Program-made: the position numbers and the translations under genes
The notes under the pieces: generated by a model
Seen by the model: only the letters and a program-made list of their open reading frames with translations
Databases searched by the model: none
Told to the model about the DNA's origin: nothing
Part shown: one piece after another, positions 21,838 to 35,022 of the stretch
Position numbering within the stretch: position 1 is the stretch's first letter
Layout: every line of letters begins with the position of its first letter
DNA from: Panulirus ornatus
Lineage: Eukaryota > Arthropoda > Malacostraca > Decapoda > Palinuridae
DNA length: 64,000 nt
Assembly (NCBI RefSeq): GCF_036320965.1
Contig: NC_092249.1
Span: 2,037,614-2,101,613, forward strand
Reading direction: 5' to 3'

Positions 21838-22150
21838 CTAGTTCAGCCCACTGACAGAAAACACATCACCCCGTATAGCACATTGGTCAAATTCACTTTA
21901 TCCAGTGTATGCTTCTCACCTTCCTGAGTAGTCAGGTTCTGATAACCAACACTTCTTTCACTACATCATCCCATCTCCCTCTCCCCCTTCCTTCCTCCAT
22001 TTCAAGAATATAAAAAGATCCTCTTAGTCAGTCTTAGCTCATCCTTTCCCTGTAACTAAGACACTTAAGCACAATCTGGTAAGCTCCCTTAATCAGACTG
22101 CACTTACTACCAAAACTCTCTCGGGCAGTGGAATTCCTTACTTGACACCT
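21838..22150 (-). mobile_element. LINE family A, ancient tail fragment
   Basis: The plus strand reads 'CCCACTGACAGAAAACACATC', then 'CCGTATAGCACATTGGTC' and 'TTCCTGAGTAGTCAGGTTC', which parallels the antisense of the young copies (CCACTGACAGCACGTCAACC, CCTGTATACCACATCG, CTCCTGCATGTTCAGG). Strongly diverged and non-coding. Confidence 0.75.
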
Positions 22151-23462
22151 GTGTCAACCATATTATGTGCTTTCTCCATATACATATACTTATTTCTACC
22201 CTAAGACACCTTTTTCTGGGGTTCCCACAACACTTAGGAAGTCAACTATCAACTGGCAGGGACCATAGGTCAGACAGTATGGTGTGTTGTGGGTTTGTCT
22301 TGAAATGGACACTGCAAGGCAGTTAAGGATAAGGTCATTGGTGTCTTCAGTGTGAAAGCTAAATCTTGGGCATGTGGGCTTTAGTAATATGTTGAAACGA
22401 TGTTTGTTTGTAATGTTGGAGAAATGGATGATGTTCAAAGCACATATAAAAAAAGTGTGACATGTTTGTATACGAAGTGTAGTTTCAGATGGGTGTATAT
22501 TTGGCAGAAAAAGGTTCAAGCAAAGGCTGGCGAAATGGCTGCTTAATGTTTGTCAAGTCATTTCAGTGTAAACACTTTCATGCAGGAGGTATCTGCTGGG
22601 AGTAGGGTGATCTATGAGTATAAGTGGATGAAGTGTGAGGATGGATGAAGTGTGAGGATGGGGTATGCTTATGTCTGTATGAAAGTTGGTGGGAGGTTAC
22701 AAAGTGGCTCAGATATGAGAGAGTCAATGTCACTGCATAAGGTTAAGTAAGAATGTTGTTATAAAATGCTATGGAAATATTCTTGTTTTGCTGTGGTGTT
22801 ACATATTTATGGTTATAAGGCAGCCACTGAATGTTTACAGTGTTCTCTTTTGTAGCTTCATGTGTTATTTCCTACTCATAACAGGAATTTCATAAATTCA
22901 TGGGGGCCCCACCTTAGGTGGTCTGTCATCTATCAAGTTTGCTTTTAAAAGATTGGGGTGACTGAGCACATGAGGCTTAGTTTAGTATTCAATGGATATA
23001 CTATTTGTAGAGGATACCTAAGGATTCTTTTTCTTGTATGAGGCTGGCACCAGTATGTGTTTTGAGGGCACTAGTCTGTTTATGGATTTAGTGATAATGT
23101 TCAAGATGTGGGGCATGAATGTCATGTGTATCATATGTGATGCTTAGTAAGGTTGGCATTTTACTGACTGACAGCTGATCATTTAGGGTGTTCTAGGGGA
23201 GCCCACTGGATTCATGTCTATTAAAGGGTTAAGAGGGTGAAGATGGATTCCTATGGGGATGTATATATTGCGTTTTGAGCAAGCCAAGGTTCCAACTGTA
23301 TGATATAGTGTTGCATGTTTACTGTTTCTTGTTTGGTGCTCAGACACCACTATGTACCAGTGAGGTCATCTGCACATGACCAGAAATAATAAATATCACT
23401 AATGTATACCTGTGCTGTGTATATGATATCTAGGAACAATAAATCAGTAAAAAAAAATGACA
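22151..23462. other. intron sequence, nothing recognised
   Basis: GT-rich on the plus strand, with a short perfect 'GGATGAAGTGTGAGGAT' tandem duplication near 22625-22660. No supported exon on either strand. Confidence 0.4.
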
Positions 23463-23522
23463 TCATAACCAGTCATGCAAATAAATTCCAGCATATTCAG
23501 CAAATTTGTAAGTTGCCACTAC

Positions 23523-24933
23523 CTGTGTGACAGTCATGTTTGTTTTAGGTGAGGTAGACACAGATGATACTGTTGTTGATACTGTTGTAGTTACTGTTGA
23601 TGCCACAGTAGATGCAGCTTTAGTTGTTGTTGTAGTAGTTGTGATAGCTGGAGCGTGATTACTTTCTGGTGATACCCTTATTTTATTATTAAATGAATCA
23701 GATACTAATGTCGTTTTTGAGTCTATTTCACCACTTATAAGAGTCTGCTGACCACTTTCAAATTCACTAAGTGGAGATTGCCTAGTTAGTCTTATTTCTT
23801 CACCATGTGGTAAGTGACTGGATATATAAACAGAATTATATTCACTTTTAACAACTCTCTTTGCTTCTCCTGTCGCTAATCTATTTCCGTCACAAGGTTC
23901 AGCAATTTGGTTAGTTTTTGTTTCTTTAGATGGGATCAAATGCTCCTGAGCCAGATATACAGAGTCAGGAATGATCTCACTGTACTGTCTCTCAAAATAT
24001 GGAGTTGTGATACGTGATGTGTCTTCAAACGATCTGGAAGTTGCTAAAGAACGCCTCTGAACAACATTCTCAACATCAGTGATGTGAGCTACCACCAACT
24101 TTGCACTTGGTGGGTTAAGGTCATCTGATAAAACGTCACTAACAGAATGTCTGTCTGAATCACACTCAACAAATAAGGAGCTACTTCTTTCGGCACTTGA
24201 GTCAGAGGATTCACTATGTTCACTTCTCCCTTTAGATTCTGCAAACCTAACTAATCTTAAGGATGCTTGCTGCTGGAGATTTACTGAAGAATTGCTGGCA
24301 AGTTCAAGGGCATCTGGGGTCTGAAAAGCACTACCAACTTCAGTCAAATTATTCCCTAAACAATTGTTCAGTATAAACTCGTTAGTAACACAAGACTCGT
24401 TAGTCCCAGTTAAAATATGTAGATTAGTAAAGCTTTCTGGATTAGTATAAGCATAAGGGTCACCTCCAGGAGGTCGGCCTAAACTTACACCGTTATCTTG
24501 TAGAACATCTAAAACTTCGTGGTCCTCAGCTTCTGGTTCAAGGCCCACTTTTGAACTGTACTCTGGCTGCGCTTCAGAAACGTTCTTGAAAGTTATTGTA
24601 AATGGCCCCTCTTCAATGTCGTCTTCTAGATTTCTTTCCTCTTCACCTCCAATGTGGATGGATGAAATGTTAGACTCCTCAGCACGTGATTCTACAAAAG
24701 TCTCACTTAACGCGTGTTTGACATTGATGACTGTAAGGCCTCCACCTTCACTTTCTAATTGCTGACCCTGTAGAAGGCTACAAGATGAACCAAGGAGATC
24801 ATCATGGCTGGGGTCACGTGATCTGATATCACGAGTAATAAATGATGGGGCAGTGACAGAGCGAGTGAGATCACTACCAATTCCACCAACAGCTTCGTCT
24901 TCAGAACTGTCACCACGGGGCACGTAAGGAGAC
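23523..24933 (-). CDS. Patj: Patj/MPDZ giant linker exon between PDZ6 and PDZ7
   Basis: A 1,411-nt exon: one nucleotide completes a split codon, then 470 codons, ending in phase 0. Acceptor is TTGTTTACAG|G; donor is CAG|GTAGTG (weak). It joins TSP-R-SPYVPRGD upstream and VTQ|GITV downstream. The protein is rich in Ser, Thr, Glu and Asp and has no recognisable domain. It starts with an acidic patch (GDSSEDEA), carries Ser clusters (SEHSESSDSSAERSSS), and ends in a Thr run (ITTTTTTTKAAS, VASTVTTTVSTTVSSVSTS). It looks intrinsically disordered and heavily phosphorylatable (inference). In vertebrate MPDZ the PDZ6-PDZ7 linker is only several tens of residues, so this is a large expansion. If the weak donor is not used, translation continues 20 codons to a stop at 23463, giving a possible truncated isoform; no minus-strand poly(A) signal was seen there. 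Confidence 0.88.
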
Positions 24934-27514
24934 CTGTAAACAACAGATTGCATTAATATCGAACAACTTTATGACTTGAGCTTCCTTATTAATCAAATTT
25001 CCTGAGAGGTATCCTGCTCTATTGAGATTTATACATTCAAATAAGGAAAATTATTCAGTGAACATATGGCCTGAATTTTCATTTGCATGTATATACTTTT
25101 ACTACCCAGATCAAATCTATATAACTACTTAACTACATACCAAACCTTTATAGCACTCCAGTGCTGTAACTGATTATCAGTCATAACACAAAAATAAAAT
25201 AATTTTCATGCAACATTTAAATACAATGCTTTCTGAAACATGCCCAATAAACAAACAAAGAGAGTGTTCATCATCACTCTCCAATGTTCTACTTTCATTT
25301 GTCTATTAGTTTCTATTAGTCTCCTAAATTCGAATAATACACTGTAAATGCTCTGCAGAGACTGAGCAATGCTAGGCAATGACTACAAGATGACACATAA
25401 TTATATGCTATTGTAGTAATACATGAAACTGATCCTTTAAGTACTGTCCATGCATATCTTTTACCAGGAGAGGGGAGAGTTTGAATATACAGCATATGTC
25501 TGAAAAGGGTGGTGCTTTCTAATGGTTTATGTAGATACCACAAACCACCTGCAACTCTAATTACCTAAAAAAAAATGTGCTTCTGCTTCCCAAAGACATC
25601 AATGTCAGGAAGATGTGGTGAACTGCCATCTGAAAACCCCTTATCCACTGGCACCGCAAAGTGTAAACTGACAAAATTTTGTGGGGTTCTCATGACGAAA
25701 CTGGCCAATCACCCCATAGTTGGACAAATTAAAAAGTCATGAAGAGTGATTCTGAACATATCATTACACATAAACTTAATATCCAAGCACAGTGAGAGGG
25801 ATAGCAAGCTAGGGTTGCACAAAACATGCTCAATATAGATGATGGCAAGATGTTAAAAATCTAAATGAACTAGTGCTGTGCCAGCATGTAAATGCCTATA
25901 ATGGACTGGTTTTAAATGTTTGTGACTTTGATGCAGCCCTTTTTCAATATTTCATATTCTTATAATCTTGACTATACAGGGGAAAATGTTTTCACCCTGG
26001 CTAGTACTTAAAGGGTTAATTTATGCAAGCTAAAAAAGTGAAATATATGAGCTTCATGGGTAAAATAATCTATATAATCTAAAGTAGGGAAAAATACAAC
26101 CTTAGGTTAAGGATCAAGCATTATAGTTAAAAATGAAACTTTAAAACACACAGCAAGTTGAATGATGGAAAATAAAACAATTCTGCATTCTGCAATGAGA
26201 GCCATGCTTTACAAAAACTGTCAAGTCTCCAGTCTATTAGTACAAATGCCAATATCTAACAAAATTATGGGTTAATAAAGAGATTACTGACCAAATAATG
26301 ACAGAATCAGTCTTGTTCATATAAAGACTATGTAAGTGGTTGTTATTCTGGGCTAATTCAACTAATCAACTGTACAACCCCAGGATGTGGAGGGATTAAC
26401 ACAGAAATGGCTACTAAGTGGTAACTACAACAACAAAAAATATTTGTAAGGTATTTGAAGTAAAATATAATAATCAAGGAGATATCAAATTTTGAAATTA
26501 TCTGTTGACCCTTTCACAACAATATTTGAACACATCTGAATCAATAATTTTTCTCATCCACAACATTTGGATTTAGTGCAAGAACATGAAAAATTTTTCC
26601 CTTATTACAAGTTTAAAGAACACCCTAGAAACTTTGAAACACCAGCCACACTTTCATGTGGGCTGCCATCTATAAGCAGTCATACACGTTATAAATATAA
26701 ACAAACATAACTGGGTTACCAGCTGACTAGTCACACAACTCAGGTCCTTCTGTTCTAAGAATTTGAGTCGAGTTTATATTCATTACGACTGAGTATCATG
26801 CAATTTAAAGGTTTCCAAGACAATGCTAGCATCTCATATAATGGAGGTTAGTTAATATATGCTGTATCCTTAGCCAAAGAAACTGAAATGTGTTGTCCAG
26901 AAACTGACCCTACAGTCATAATTCATAAATTCATATTGGCTTATGCATACATCTGGCTTTGTAAGAATTTTCAAAAGAGATCTGTACCAACTAACTTTAA
27001 ATTACTTGATTTACGTGATAGTAAAACTGATATAAAGGTGATTAGTTGTATAAAATTAAGACAAAACTAGATACGGTGAAAGGTAAATATTCTGCTGGGT
27101 ATAATAATTTTCTCATAATAAATTAGTGGCGTCAGCAGCAAGTTCAAAGGACGGTTGTACCTGAAGAATATATTTTGCATGACATTTTATCATATTCACT
27201 GATATGAATACTATGAAAATCTATCTTTAATACCATTCATGATATTTTTTTCAAATTATAATCTATAAGCTTTTATGAATTTCAAAATGATTATAGTCAT
27301 GTTTGTAACCTTCAAGGTGAATCTATCTTAAAAAAACAGAATTTGGTTAACCTGAGCCACTCCCAAAAATCTAATCATGGAGCAAAAACCTTACAGTACA
27401 AAATCAAGCAAATCATCTCAAGTGTAAAAGAAAGTCTTTTCATCTAGTAGACATACACACAAAACAACTTATTGCAGAAAAGGACTCCAGAGACTGCAGG
27501 CTTATATTCAAGAT
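24934..27514. other. intron sequence, nothing recognised
   Basis: AT-rich single-copy sequence between host exons. Small ORFs on both strands show no domain and lack paired splice signals consistent with the gene's phases. Confidence 0.45.
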
Positions 27515-27760
27515 TTAGGAGGGTCTATATTCCACGAGGCCTACTATGTAAATCCTCTCATTACTTTCTTCATTACATCTAGTCACACCATATGCACTTC
27601 TCAAATAGCTCATTTCCACAGCCTGGATTCTTGACCTCTGTGCCTCATTCCACAACCATGTTTCAACTGCATGGGCCAGGGTTGGGAGGACTATGCTGTC
27701 CCTTAAGCCTCTCTTCACTTCTATACTTACACCTCTACCCTCCATTATTCTATTAAGGGA
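27515..27760 (-). mobile_element. fragment of another LINE RT C-terminus
   Basis: The minus-strand ORF encodes MEGRGVSIEVKRGLRDSIVL, then PTLAHAVETWLWNEAQRSR and IQAVEMSYLRSAYGVTRCN. This matches the '(I/V)LPTLxYGxExW...RIxAxEMxxLR...GVTR' region just after the RT core of RTE-like LINEs. It is a different family from A, whose equivalent is VVPTMLYGCEAW...VLEMRCLRTMCGVRW. Short and probably dead. Confidence 0.7.
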
Positions 27761-28301
27761 CCTAATGATTCTTCTATCCTGTACTGCTCTCTCTCTCTCT
27801 TATCTCTCCTACCATATCACCACACTTAACAGGTTGATGAAAGGTTCAGTAAAGTGTACAGCATAAAGAATCAAAGCTCATTTCTTTAAAGGTTAGATTG
27901 TGGAGAAAGGAAGAGACAAAGACTTTAACAATTCAAAACTGAAGGATCTGGCTGAACAGTCAGTGACACCAAAATAAGAAAGATTAGTAAAGTAGGAGGT
28001 TAACAGATGTAAATCACTGAATATTTTTGGCTTGGAATTTCATACACCAAATGAAGAAGGGAAAATGGAAAGAAAGAGGGAATGCTCAATGAAAGGTTAC
28101 AGTAGGCAACAGAATTGTCAAATGCAATTTCTGTCATATAAGAATGGAGAAGAATTGAGGGATACATTAATAACATATGGGAGCAAACAGTTATGGTAAC
28201 ATGTCATTTGCAGTCATCAAGTCAGGACATACTCTAGCAAGCTATGAAAAGTGAAGTCAAGGTGGAATTCATTTATGGGGTATTCATCAAATATGACAGA
28301 T
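27761..28301. other. intron sequence
   Basis: Contains a short (CT)n stretch at 27784-27800 and otherwise nothing recognised. Confidence 0.4.
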
Positions 28302-28312
28302 AAAAATAAAAT

Positions 28313-29524
28313 ATGGTGTGGGAGGCAAGTTGTTAGAAGCAGTGAAAAGTTTTTATCGAGGATGTAAGGCATGTGTACGTGTAGGAAGAGAGGAAAGTGA
28401 TTGGTTCTCAGTGAATGTAGGTTTGCGGCAGGGGTGTGTGATGTCTCCATGGTTGTTTAATTTGTTTATGGATGGGGTTGTTAGGGAGGTAAATGCAAGA
28501 GTCTTGGAAAGAGGGGCAAGTATGAAGTCTGTTGGGGATGAAAGAGCTTGGGAAGTGAGTCAGTTGTTGTTCGCTGATGATACAGCGCTGGTGGCGGATT
28601 CATGTGAGAAACTGCAGAAGCTGGTGACTGAGTTTGGTAAAGTGTGTGGAAGAAGAAAGTTAAGAGTAAATGTGAATAAGAGCAAGGTTATTAGGTACAG
28701 TAGGGTTGAGGGTCAAGTCAATTGGGAGGTGAGTTTGTATGGTGAAAAACTGGAGGAAGTGAAGTGTTTTAGATATCTGGGAGTGGATCTGTCAGCGGAT
28801 GGAACCATGGAAGCGGAAGTGGATCATAGGGTGGGGGAGGGGGCGAAAATTTTGGGAGCCTTGAAAAATGTGTGGAAGTCGAGAACATTATCCCGGAAAG
28901 CAAAAATGGGTATGTTTGAAGGAATAGTAGTTCCAACAATGTTGTATGGTTGCGAGGCGTGGGCTATGGATAGAGTTGTGCGCAGGAGGATGGATGTGCT
29001 GGAAATGAGATGTTTGAGGATAATGTGTGGTGTGAGGTGGTTTGATCGAGTAAGTAACGTAAGGGTAAGAGAGATGTGTGGAAATAAAAAGAGCGTGGTT
29101 GAGAGAGCAGAAGAGGGTGTTTTAAAATGGTTTGGGCACATGGAGAGAATGAGTGAGGAAAGATTGACCAAGAGGATATATGTGTCGGAGGTGGAGGGAA
29201 CGAGGAGAAGAGGGAGACCAAATTGGAGGTGGAAAGATGGAGTGAAAAAGATTTTGTGTGATCGGGGCCTGAACATGCAGGAGGGTGAAAGGAGGGCAAG
29301 GAATAGAGTGAATTGGAGCGATGTGGTATACAGGGGTTGACGTGCTGTCAGTGGATTGAATCAAGGCATGTGAAGCGTCCGGGGTAAACCATGGAAAGCT
29401 GTGTAGGTATGTATATTTGTGTGTGTGGACGTGTGTATGTACATGTGTATGGGGGGGGGGGTTGGGCCATTTCTTTCGTCTGTTTCCTTGCGCTACCTCG
29501 CAAACGCGGGAGACAGCGACAAAG

Positions 29525-29555
<31 letters not shown>
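28313..29555 (+). mobile_element. LINE family A insertion, plus strand, with TSD
   Basis: 5'-truncated at the codons YGVGGKLLEAV. One open frame runs 28318-29340 (340 codons) with RT motif B (GLRQGCVMSPWLFNL), motif C (LFADDTALVA) and the C-terminal domain (GHMERMSEERLTKR, RPNWRWKDG). The 3' UTR then has a G-run at 29451-29461, a terminal hairpin and poly(A) at 29528-29555. The 11-bp AAAAATAAAAT occurs immediately 5' (28302-28312) and overlapping the poly(A) end (29551-29561), a plausible although A-rich target-site duplication. It lacks endonuclease and motif A, so it is immobile. Confidence 0.93.
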
Positions 29556-29561
29556 TAAAAT

Positions 29562-31643
29562 GCAGAGAAATGCAGAGAGAAACAGTATGTAGAAATATGT
29601 AGTCTGGTAACGATATTCATACTAGGCAAGTATCATAATCAATCTCAGGAGGAAAGGGCAACAAGGAAGGATGTAGCAGACCTAAAACTGCAAGAAACAC
29701 TATATGAAACAGATCAAAGAAAACAAGGAAAGTAAAATTGGAACAAAAGAAGCATACAAGTAAAGGTCACTTTCTAAATGCAGTATGAAAACAAGGCAGT
29801 CCTAAAGCTCCCAAAAAATTTGCATGTCATAATAAATTTGTAGTGCTCTTTAAAAATGATTGAACAAGAAAGGATCCTGATAAAAGGAAAGAAAATATCG
29901 ATAAATACAAACTTAGAGACTAGTCTCCTTAAAGAGACAACAGCTATCAGGACACCAACAACACAAATAAAAAAGTAACAAAACCACAATGAGTGAATTT
30001 AAAAGTAACCAGAATGTGGTTGGATCAAAAGCAAATGGTAAAGAACTTGAGTTCTGAGACTGCTCCAAGGAAATGAAACCAGTTAATATGCAAGTCACCA
30101 AGAAAACATTTAACAAAGAAACAGATTCACAAGTAGGGTTTCCCAAAGGATATGCAGTAGCAAGTGAAAGAAATTTTAAAGAAAGGGGGAGGGGATGGCC
30201 CTTCTACTGCGAGTACCATAAAAGAAGCAAGAAGATATATCAGAGAGGGGTAATCTTTAAATAGTGAAAGGTTACAGCTAAATTCCCAACGACACAAGAG
30301 AACACTCACAAGGGTCACCACTGGAACCATAAAAACTGATTTACTTGCTTCACTTGTCACACCATATAAAGTGATGAAGATAAGGAGATGGACACTGGAA
30401 AAAGTACAGTTATGATGTGAAAATGGAGCTGACACAGAGAGCTACTAAAAGACAATGAAAAAAAAGGTACCTGAAAGAATCAATGAAACAAATGACCACT
30501 TCCTTCATTGTACATGGGTCCATTTTAATTTCATCTACATCAGAATGTTCATGATGAACAGAAATGAATACCTGTCTTCATAACAGCTTTTCTAAGTTAA
30601 ATATCACAACAGAGAACAGGGTGTTCCTGCATTTCAGATTTGTTCGTTTCTTTATATCAAGCCAAAATGTAACTATGACACAAGATACAGGCTAAATGAA
30701 CCAGCTCACAATGATAATTTGAACATGCAATATAGTGTCTTGTTCTAAAACTACCATCAGTGATGTATGTAACCATGCACACCTTTAAATTAAGGCCTGG
30801 TAATGGTAACACTAAAACAAAGAACATAATATACAAAAAGGAGAAAGCATTACATAAGGCACAAAAATTTCATGATTATAATGAACTTTATATACATCTC
30901 AGCCAGCAATCACGAAAAGGAGCTGAAGTTTAGCAAACTCTTCCAACACTGCACACTAGAAAAATGAAAATGACAAACATCCTTCTAAAGTGTTACGTAA
31001 ACTTTATGATAATCACAATAAATGAGCTAATCCAGATACTTGGACTCTCAGCATTTTTATTCTTTGAATAAGAAAACAATTATTTTTCCAAACCAGCAGT
31101 CTGCAAAAACATCTGAAGATGCAAAGTACACTTTTCATCAAGTACTATGGAATTCTCATAAAGGGGTTCTAAGGCTATAGTTACAATACCAATCAGGACT
31201 GTGGTTCTCTCTTAGTTAACAGTATAAAACTATCAATACCTGTAATACCAACCATTACAGCGTAGATATCTCAACTATTTCATGACTGTTTATAAGGTCA
31301 ACCAATAAAAGATTCTCTAATGTTTTGTGTCTCCCTAATATCTGCTAAAGATCCCTAATACCTTGTGTTAACCTGAGTAATCTTGTGTTCAATAATTGTA
31401 TTTTTCTCACTGTGGTCCCACTGCAGTAACCATCCCTATAATTCCGAGACCATTGGCAGGACTCCTTTGTGTCTGTCCCTAACATTTACAGGAGTCCCCT
31501 CTAAACATCAATCTACCCCAATAATCTTGAGGCCAATATATTTTATTTCTTTCATTGTTTTTTGAAGTGAGTAGCCATAATGAGTATTGTTATAATATTC
31601 ATATTACTGTTTCTATGACTATCTTATGAAAGTTCCAAGACAA

Positions 31644-31712
<69 letters not shown>

Positions 31713-34700
31713 CACAAAATAATTACATTAACAGGGGAGTCTAGAAGGAAAGATAATGTTTTTTCTTTTGAGAAAAAATATAATGATATCAGTGTCACTA
31801 AACTGAGGGTAAGATGTAAATGCATGTAAACAAATAGTCAAGCTTATGGTGAGGTAACAACTTGACACATCAAAACAACATATAACAGACCAAGCATACA
31901 GGAAAGTAACAGAACGCAGAGAGGGCAGCCCAGCTAAGGATGAAGGAAACCACAGAGAGGTTTATGGTGCCAAGGTAAGTGGGAATCTAAGGAGGAGTAA
32001 CAAATGCTTGGAAAGAAAGGGAGTCCCAAGGGTAGAAAAAAATCATCAAAAGGATAAGGCAGTTTCTGGAAGTGTGAGAAGTCCCAAGGAGTGGGAAACA
32101 CCATAAAGGAAGGAATGGAGGTATCCTACTGTGGGGATCCAGTCTTCCTAAGATACCCTTCAAGAACAGTAGATCTCTAAGAGTAAGGATGGGTCAAATG
32201 CAAAGAAATAAGGTATTTAGGAGTTTCAGGTTGTTAGAAATGGTCTGAGAGGAAAAGGAAAGTTCTAGAAAGAGAAATGGGAAGGAGCAACTTTGATAGT
32301 TTCAGAAGGAGAGGCACAAAATAACGAGACATCAGCCCTATAACTTACCTGTAATACTTCGGGAAGATCCTGAAACCAGCAGTAAAGTGAAATACTAGAT
32401 GAGAAAATGAGTAAGGAATACTGGAGTGGGAGAGGTAATATCATACAAGGAATACTGCAAGGGGTGGAGGGTATCAGGGTATAATGTAAGAGGTTTTTAA
32501 ACAGGGGAACAAAATAATGTAATGAAAAATTACACCAAAATAGGCCAAGGCAACTATGGAATCAAATATAAAAATAAAGTGAATGCTAAAATGGATATTA
32601 TTATATGGAACTAGCAATGACAAAGGGCAATTTACTTATTCTGCATCATAATGGCTAAAAGCAAAACTATACTATGAAAATAAAAATAAAATAGAAGGCA
32701 CTAAATTAAATGATATTAGAAAAGGTGTTCCATTAACCAGTTATCCTACCAACCAAATCAAGTGTCCCCTTTCGAATTAATTAATAAATATTCATGCTGT
32801 TCCCAATGCTGTGAATAAAATTGTTTTAATGCTTTACACAATGTGTAAATGACAAAAACTCCCACTTCATGACTTTACTCTGTCTTAACTTATTCATCTT
32901 TTTTAAACTCAACATCTGTACTTCCATTAATTAATGTTCCAAAATCTAAATCATGTAGTTTCGGGTCAGTATCAAGAATTTCTATTCAGTTAAAGTATCA
33001 AGAATTTCTATTCAGTTAACTATAAATACTCTCTGTTTCTTTATCAGCAGTTTACACTAAAGAACAGTATAAGTGACAATAAGCTAAGCCTGGCCTCTAG
33101 AAAGTCTGGGAAGTTATAAACTAAAACTCTTGCTCTGCAAGACCCATGTAATACTAAAATATACAGCTACAGAGCCAACTGAAAGACCTATGGAGTGCCT
33201 TTTTTTGTCATCTAGAAAAAAATAAAAACTGAATAATTAAGAAAATTAAAATCTCCCTGCTTTACCTAAACAGAATCTTAATGGCCTAATATCATGTAAA
33301 AATGGACAATGAAAACCAAGGAACAACCATTATCATAAATGGAATACAGTTTTGAAAGTTTATTTGTAATAATGTCCTAATCAGCAAAATAACATATGTA
33401 CACAAAATAACATATGTATACATTAGTTGTATCTATAGTATACCTAAGTAAATGAAAGAACCCCAGACAGCAAGTAAATTCTGAAAAGCTCCTCCACCAC
33501 TTAGCTTATCAAACTCCAGAGGGACTCTACTACCTCATCTGTTATTAATAAATCAAACAGCTCATCAAGCAACCAATACAAACACATCTTTATTGATTTA
33601 AGATAACCACCTATCTCACTGGAAACTGTCCTAAATACCATAACAGATAACAGAGAGTACTTACACATGGTTTTCAGCTAGAAAACTATGAGACTTGTAA
33701 ACATTATCAAGTGGCTAATCAGAGACTACCTTTGATTTCTTTTTAAGTAATATTGTAATCTGACCAACAAGACTAAGAACTTTATGTTAGTCAGCCACTC
33801 TGCCTTAAAAATGCATGACTTTACCTTTCCTTCGTTATTTGGAAAATAGTCTTTTCCATCAGCTAATTGTTTTCATTTACTAAGCCATTAACAAAAAAGG
33901 TGAAAATATAATTTGGTTTCAAGGCTTTCCTAGACTACTAATTACTGTAATGTATTTATTTATTTTATTTATTTTGCTTTGTCGCTGTCTCCCGCATTTG
34001 CGAGGTAGCGCAAGGAAATGTAATGTATATAAGCTGAAAAAATCTGATCAAGTAGCTTACTTCAATATGGCATATTAAGCTAAGCATCAGTATTAGTACG
34101 GCTTAAATTGTGATGAAATACGATGTAATGTGCACTAGACCAACAAAAGTAAACACTTTATTTACAGTTAAAATCTAATATCAATAAAAAGGCTTCGGGT
34201 ATAATAGCTATCACTGTGGACCCAGCAAATTCACACGAAATACAGCATACAGTACTAGTAATTTTCTTACTTGAGTACTATGAACAACAAATAACAACAG
34301 TAATGAAGTTTTGGGACTACATGACAAAATTTTATGATATTCTGTGTTAGGTGTACTATATCCCGCTCCATAAAGGGGCCCTACAGCAGGAAAGTAGGTA
34401 AGTAAGTGATACACTCAATATACAGTGACTTATATTAGACCACTCAAAAGATACTTTTTACGTGTCACATAAGGTATGAGGTGTTTTACAATAAGCAGTA
34501 TGAAGTTTCACAACAAAACATGTATGTGCTTTGTTGCACCCTTAATATCATTTATTTCCGTAAGGAATATATTTGGAAGGCTTTTCAATGTGTTCATAAA
34601 ACAACGTACTTTTCAGTAAAACAAATACAAATTTTTCCAAAACACTATCAAGTGTATCACACATCACTTACCATGGAATGTTTTAAAATTTTTCAAGTAC

Positions 34701-34893
34701 TTTACTTTGTATGAAATATAAAATGTTCCTACAAACCCTTTATTCAGTGCGTATCAAATATGCTTTCTGATAAAAGGTTCATAAATAAATCTAATATTCT
34801 GTTTTCTATGGTGCAGTTCCATTGTTCCTGATAAAACCAGACTTTCATCATAGAAAGAATCATTATACAGTAACATTAAAATGCAGGACTGAC
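29562..34893. other. intron, mostly single-copy
   Basis: AT-rich. Contains an (AT)n tract at 31645-31709, a small tandem duplication 'GTATCAAGAATTTCTATTCA' at 32971-33019, and a family A/S head fragment at 33961-34017 preceded by (TTTA)n. No supported exon. Confidence 0.5.
33961..34017 (-). repeat. solo LINE/SINE 3'-terminal hairpin fragment
   Basis: Only the terminal ~45 bp of the element is present ('TTTGTCGCTGTCTCCCGC', 'TTTGCGAGGTAGCGCAAGG'), preceded by an A/T-rich (TTTA)n tail. It behaves like an ultra-short 3' end insertion containing little more than the hairpin. Confidence 0.75.
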
Positions 34894-35022
34894 CTTGGAC
34901 TAGTCTGCTGCTGTGGCTGCTGTGACTGCTGACTCTGCTGCTGTGATTGCTGCCCTTCACGGTACTGCAGGAGGGAAGCTTCTCGAAATGAAGCTGCGTC
35001 TTGTCCCTTTATGTAGAGGATG
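34894..35022 (-). CDS. Patj: Patj/MPDZ exon: end of PDZ6 plus Gln-rich linker
   Basis: A 129-nt exon. One nucleotide completes a split codon, then 42 codons, then two nucleotides. Acceptor CCACTTTACAG, donor GTCAGT. It encodes ILYIKGQDAASFREASLLQY, corresponding to the last strand and C-terminal extension of MPDZ PDZ6 (IKITYVPAEHLEEFK). A Gln-rich segment (REGQQSQQQSQQSQQPQQQ) and TSP follow. It joins TDV-S-ILY with exon 60587-60386 and TSP-R-SPY with 24933-23523. The CAG/AGT composition makes the Gln run repeat-prone. The upstream intron is ~25 kb. Confidence 0.9.

Noticed and set aside
23400..23462. AATAAA near 23429 as poly(A) signal for a short host isoform
   Set aside because: The motif is on the plus strand whereas the gene is on the minus strand.
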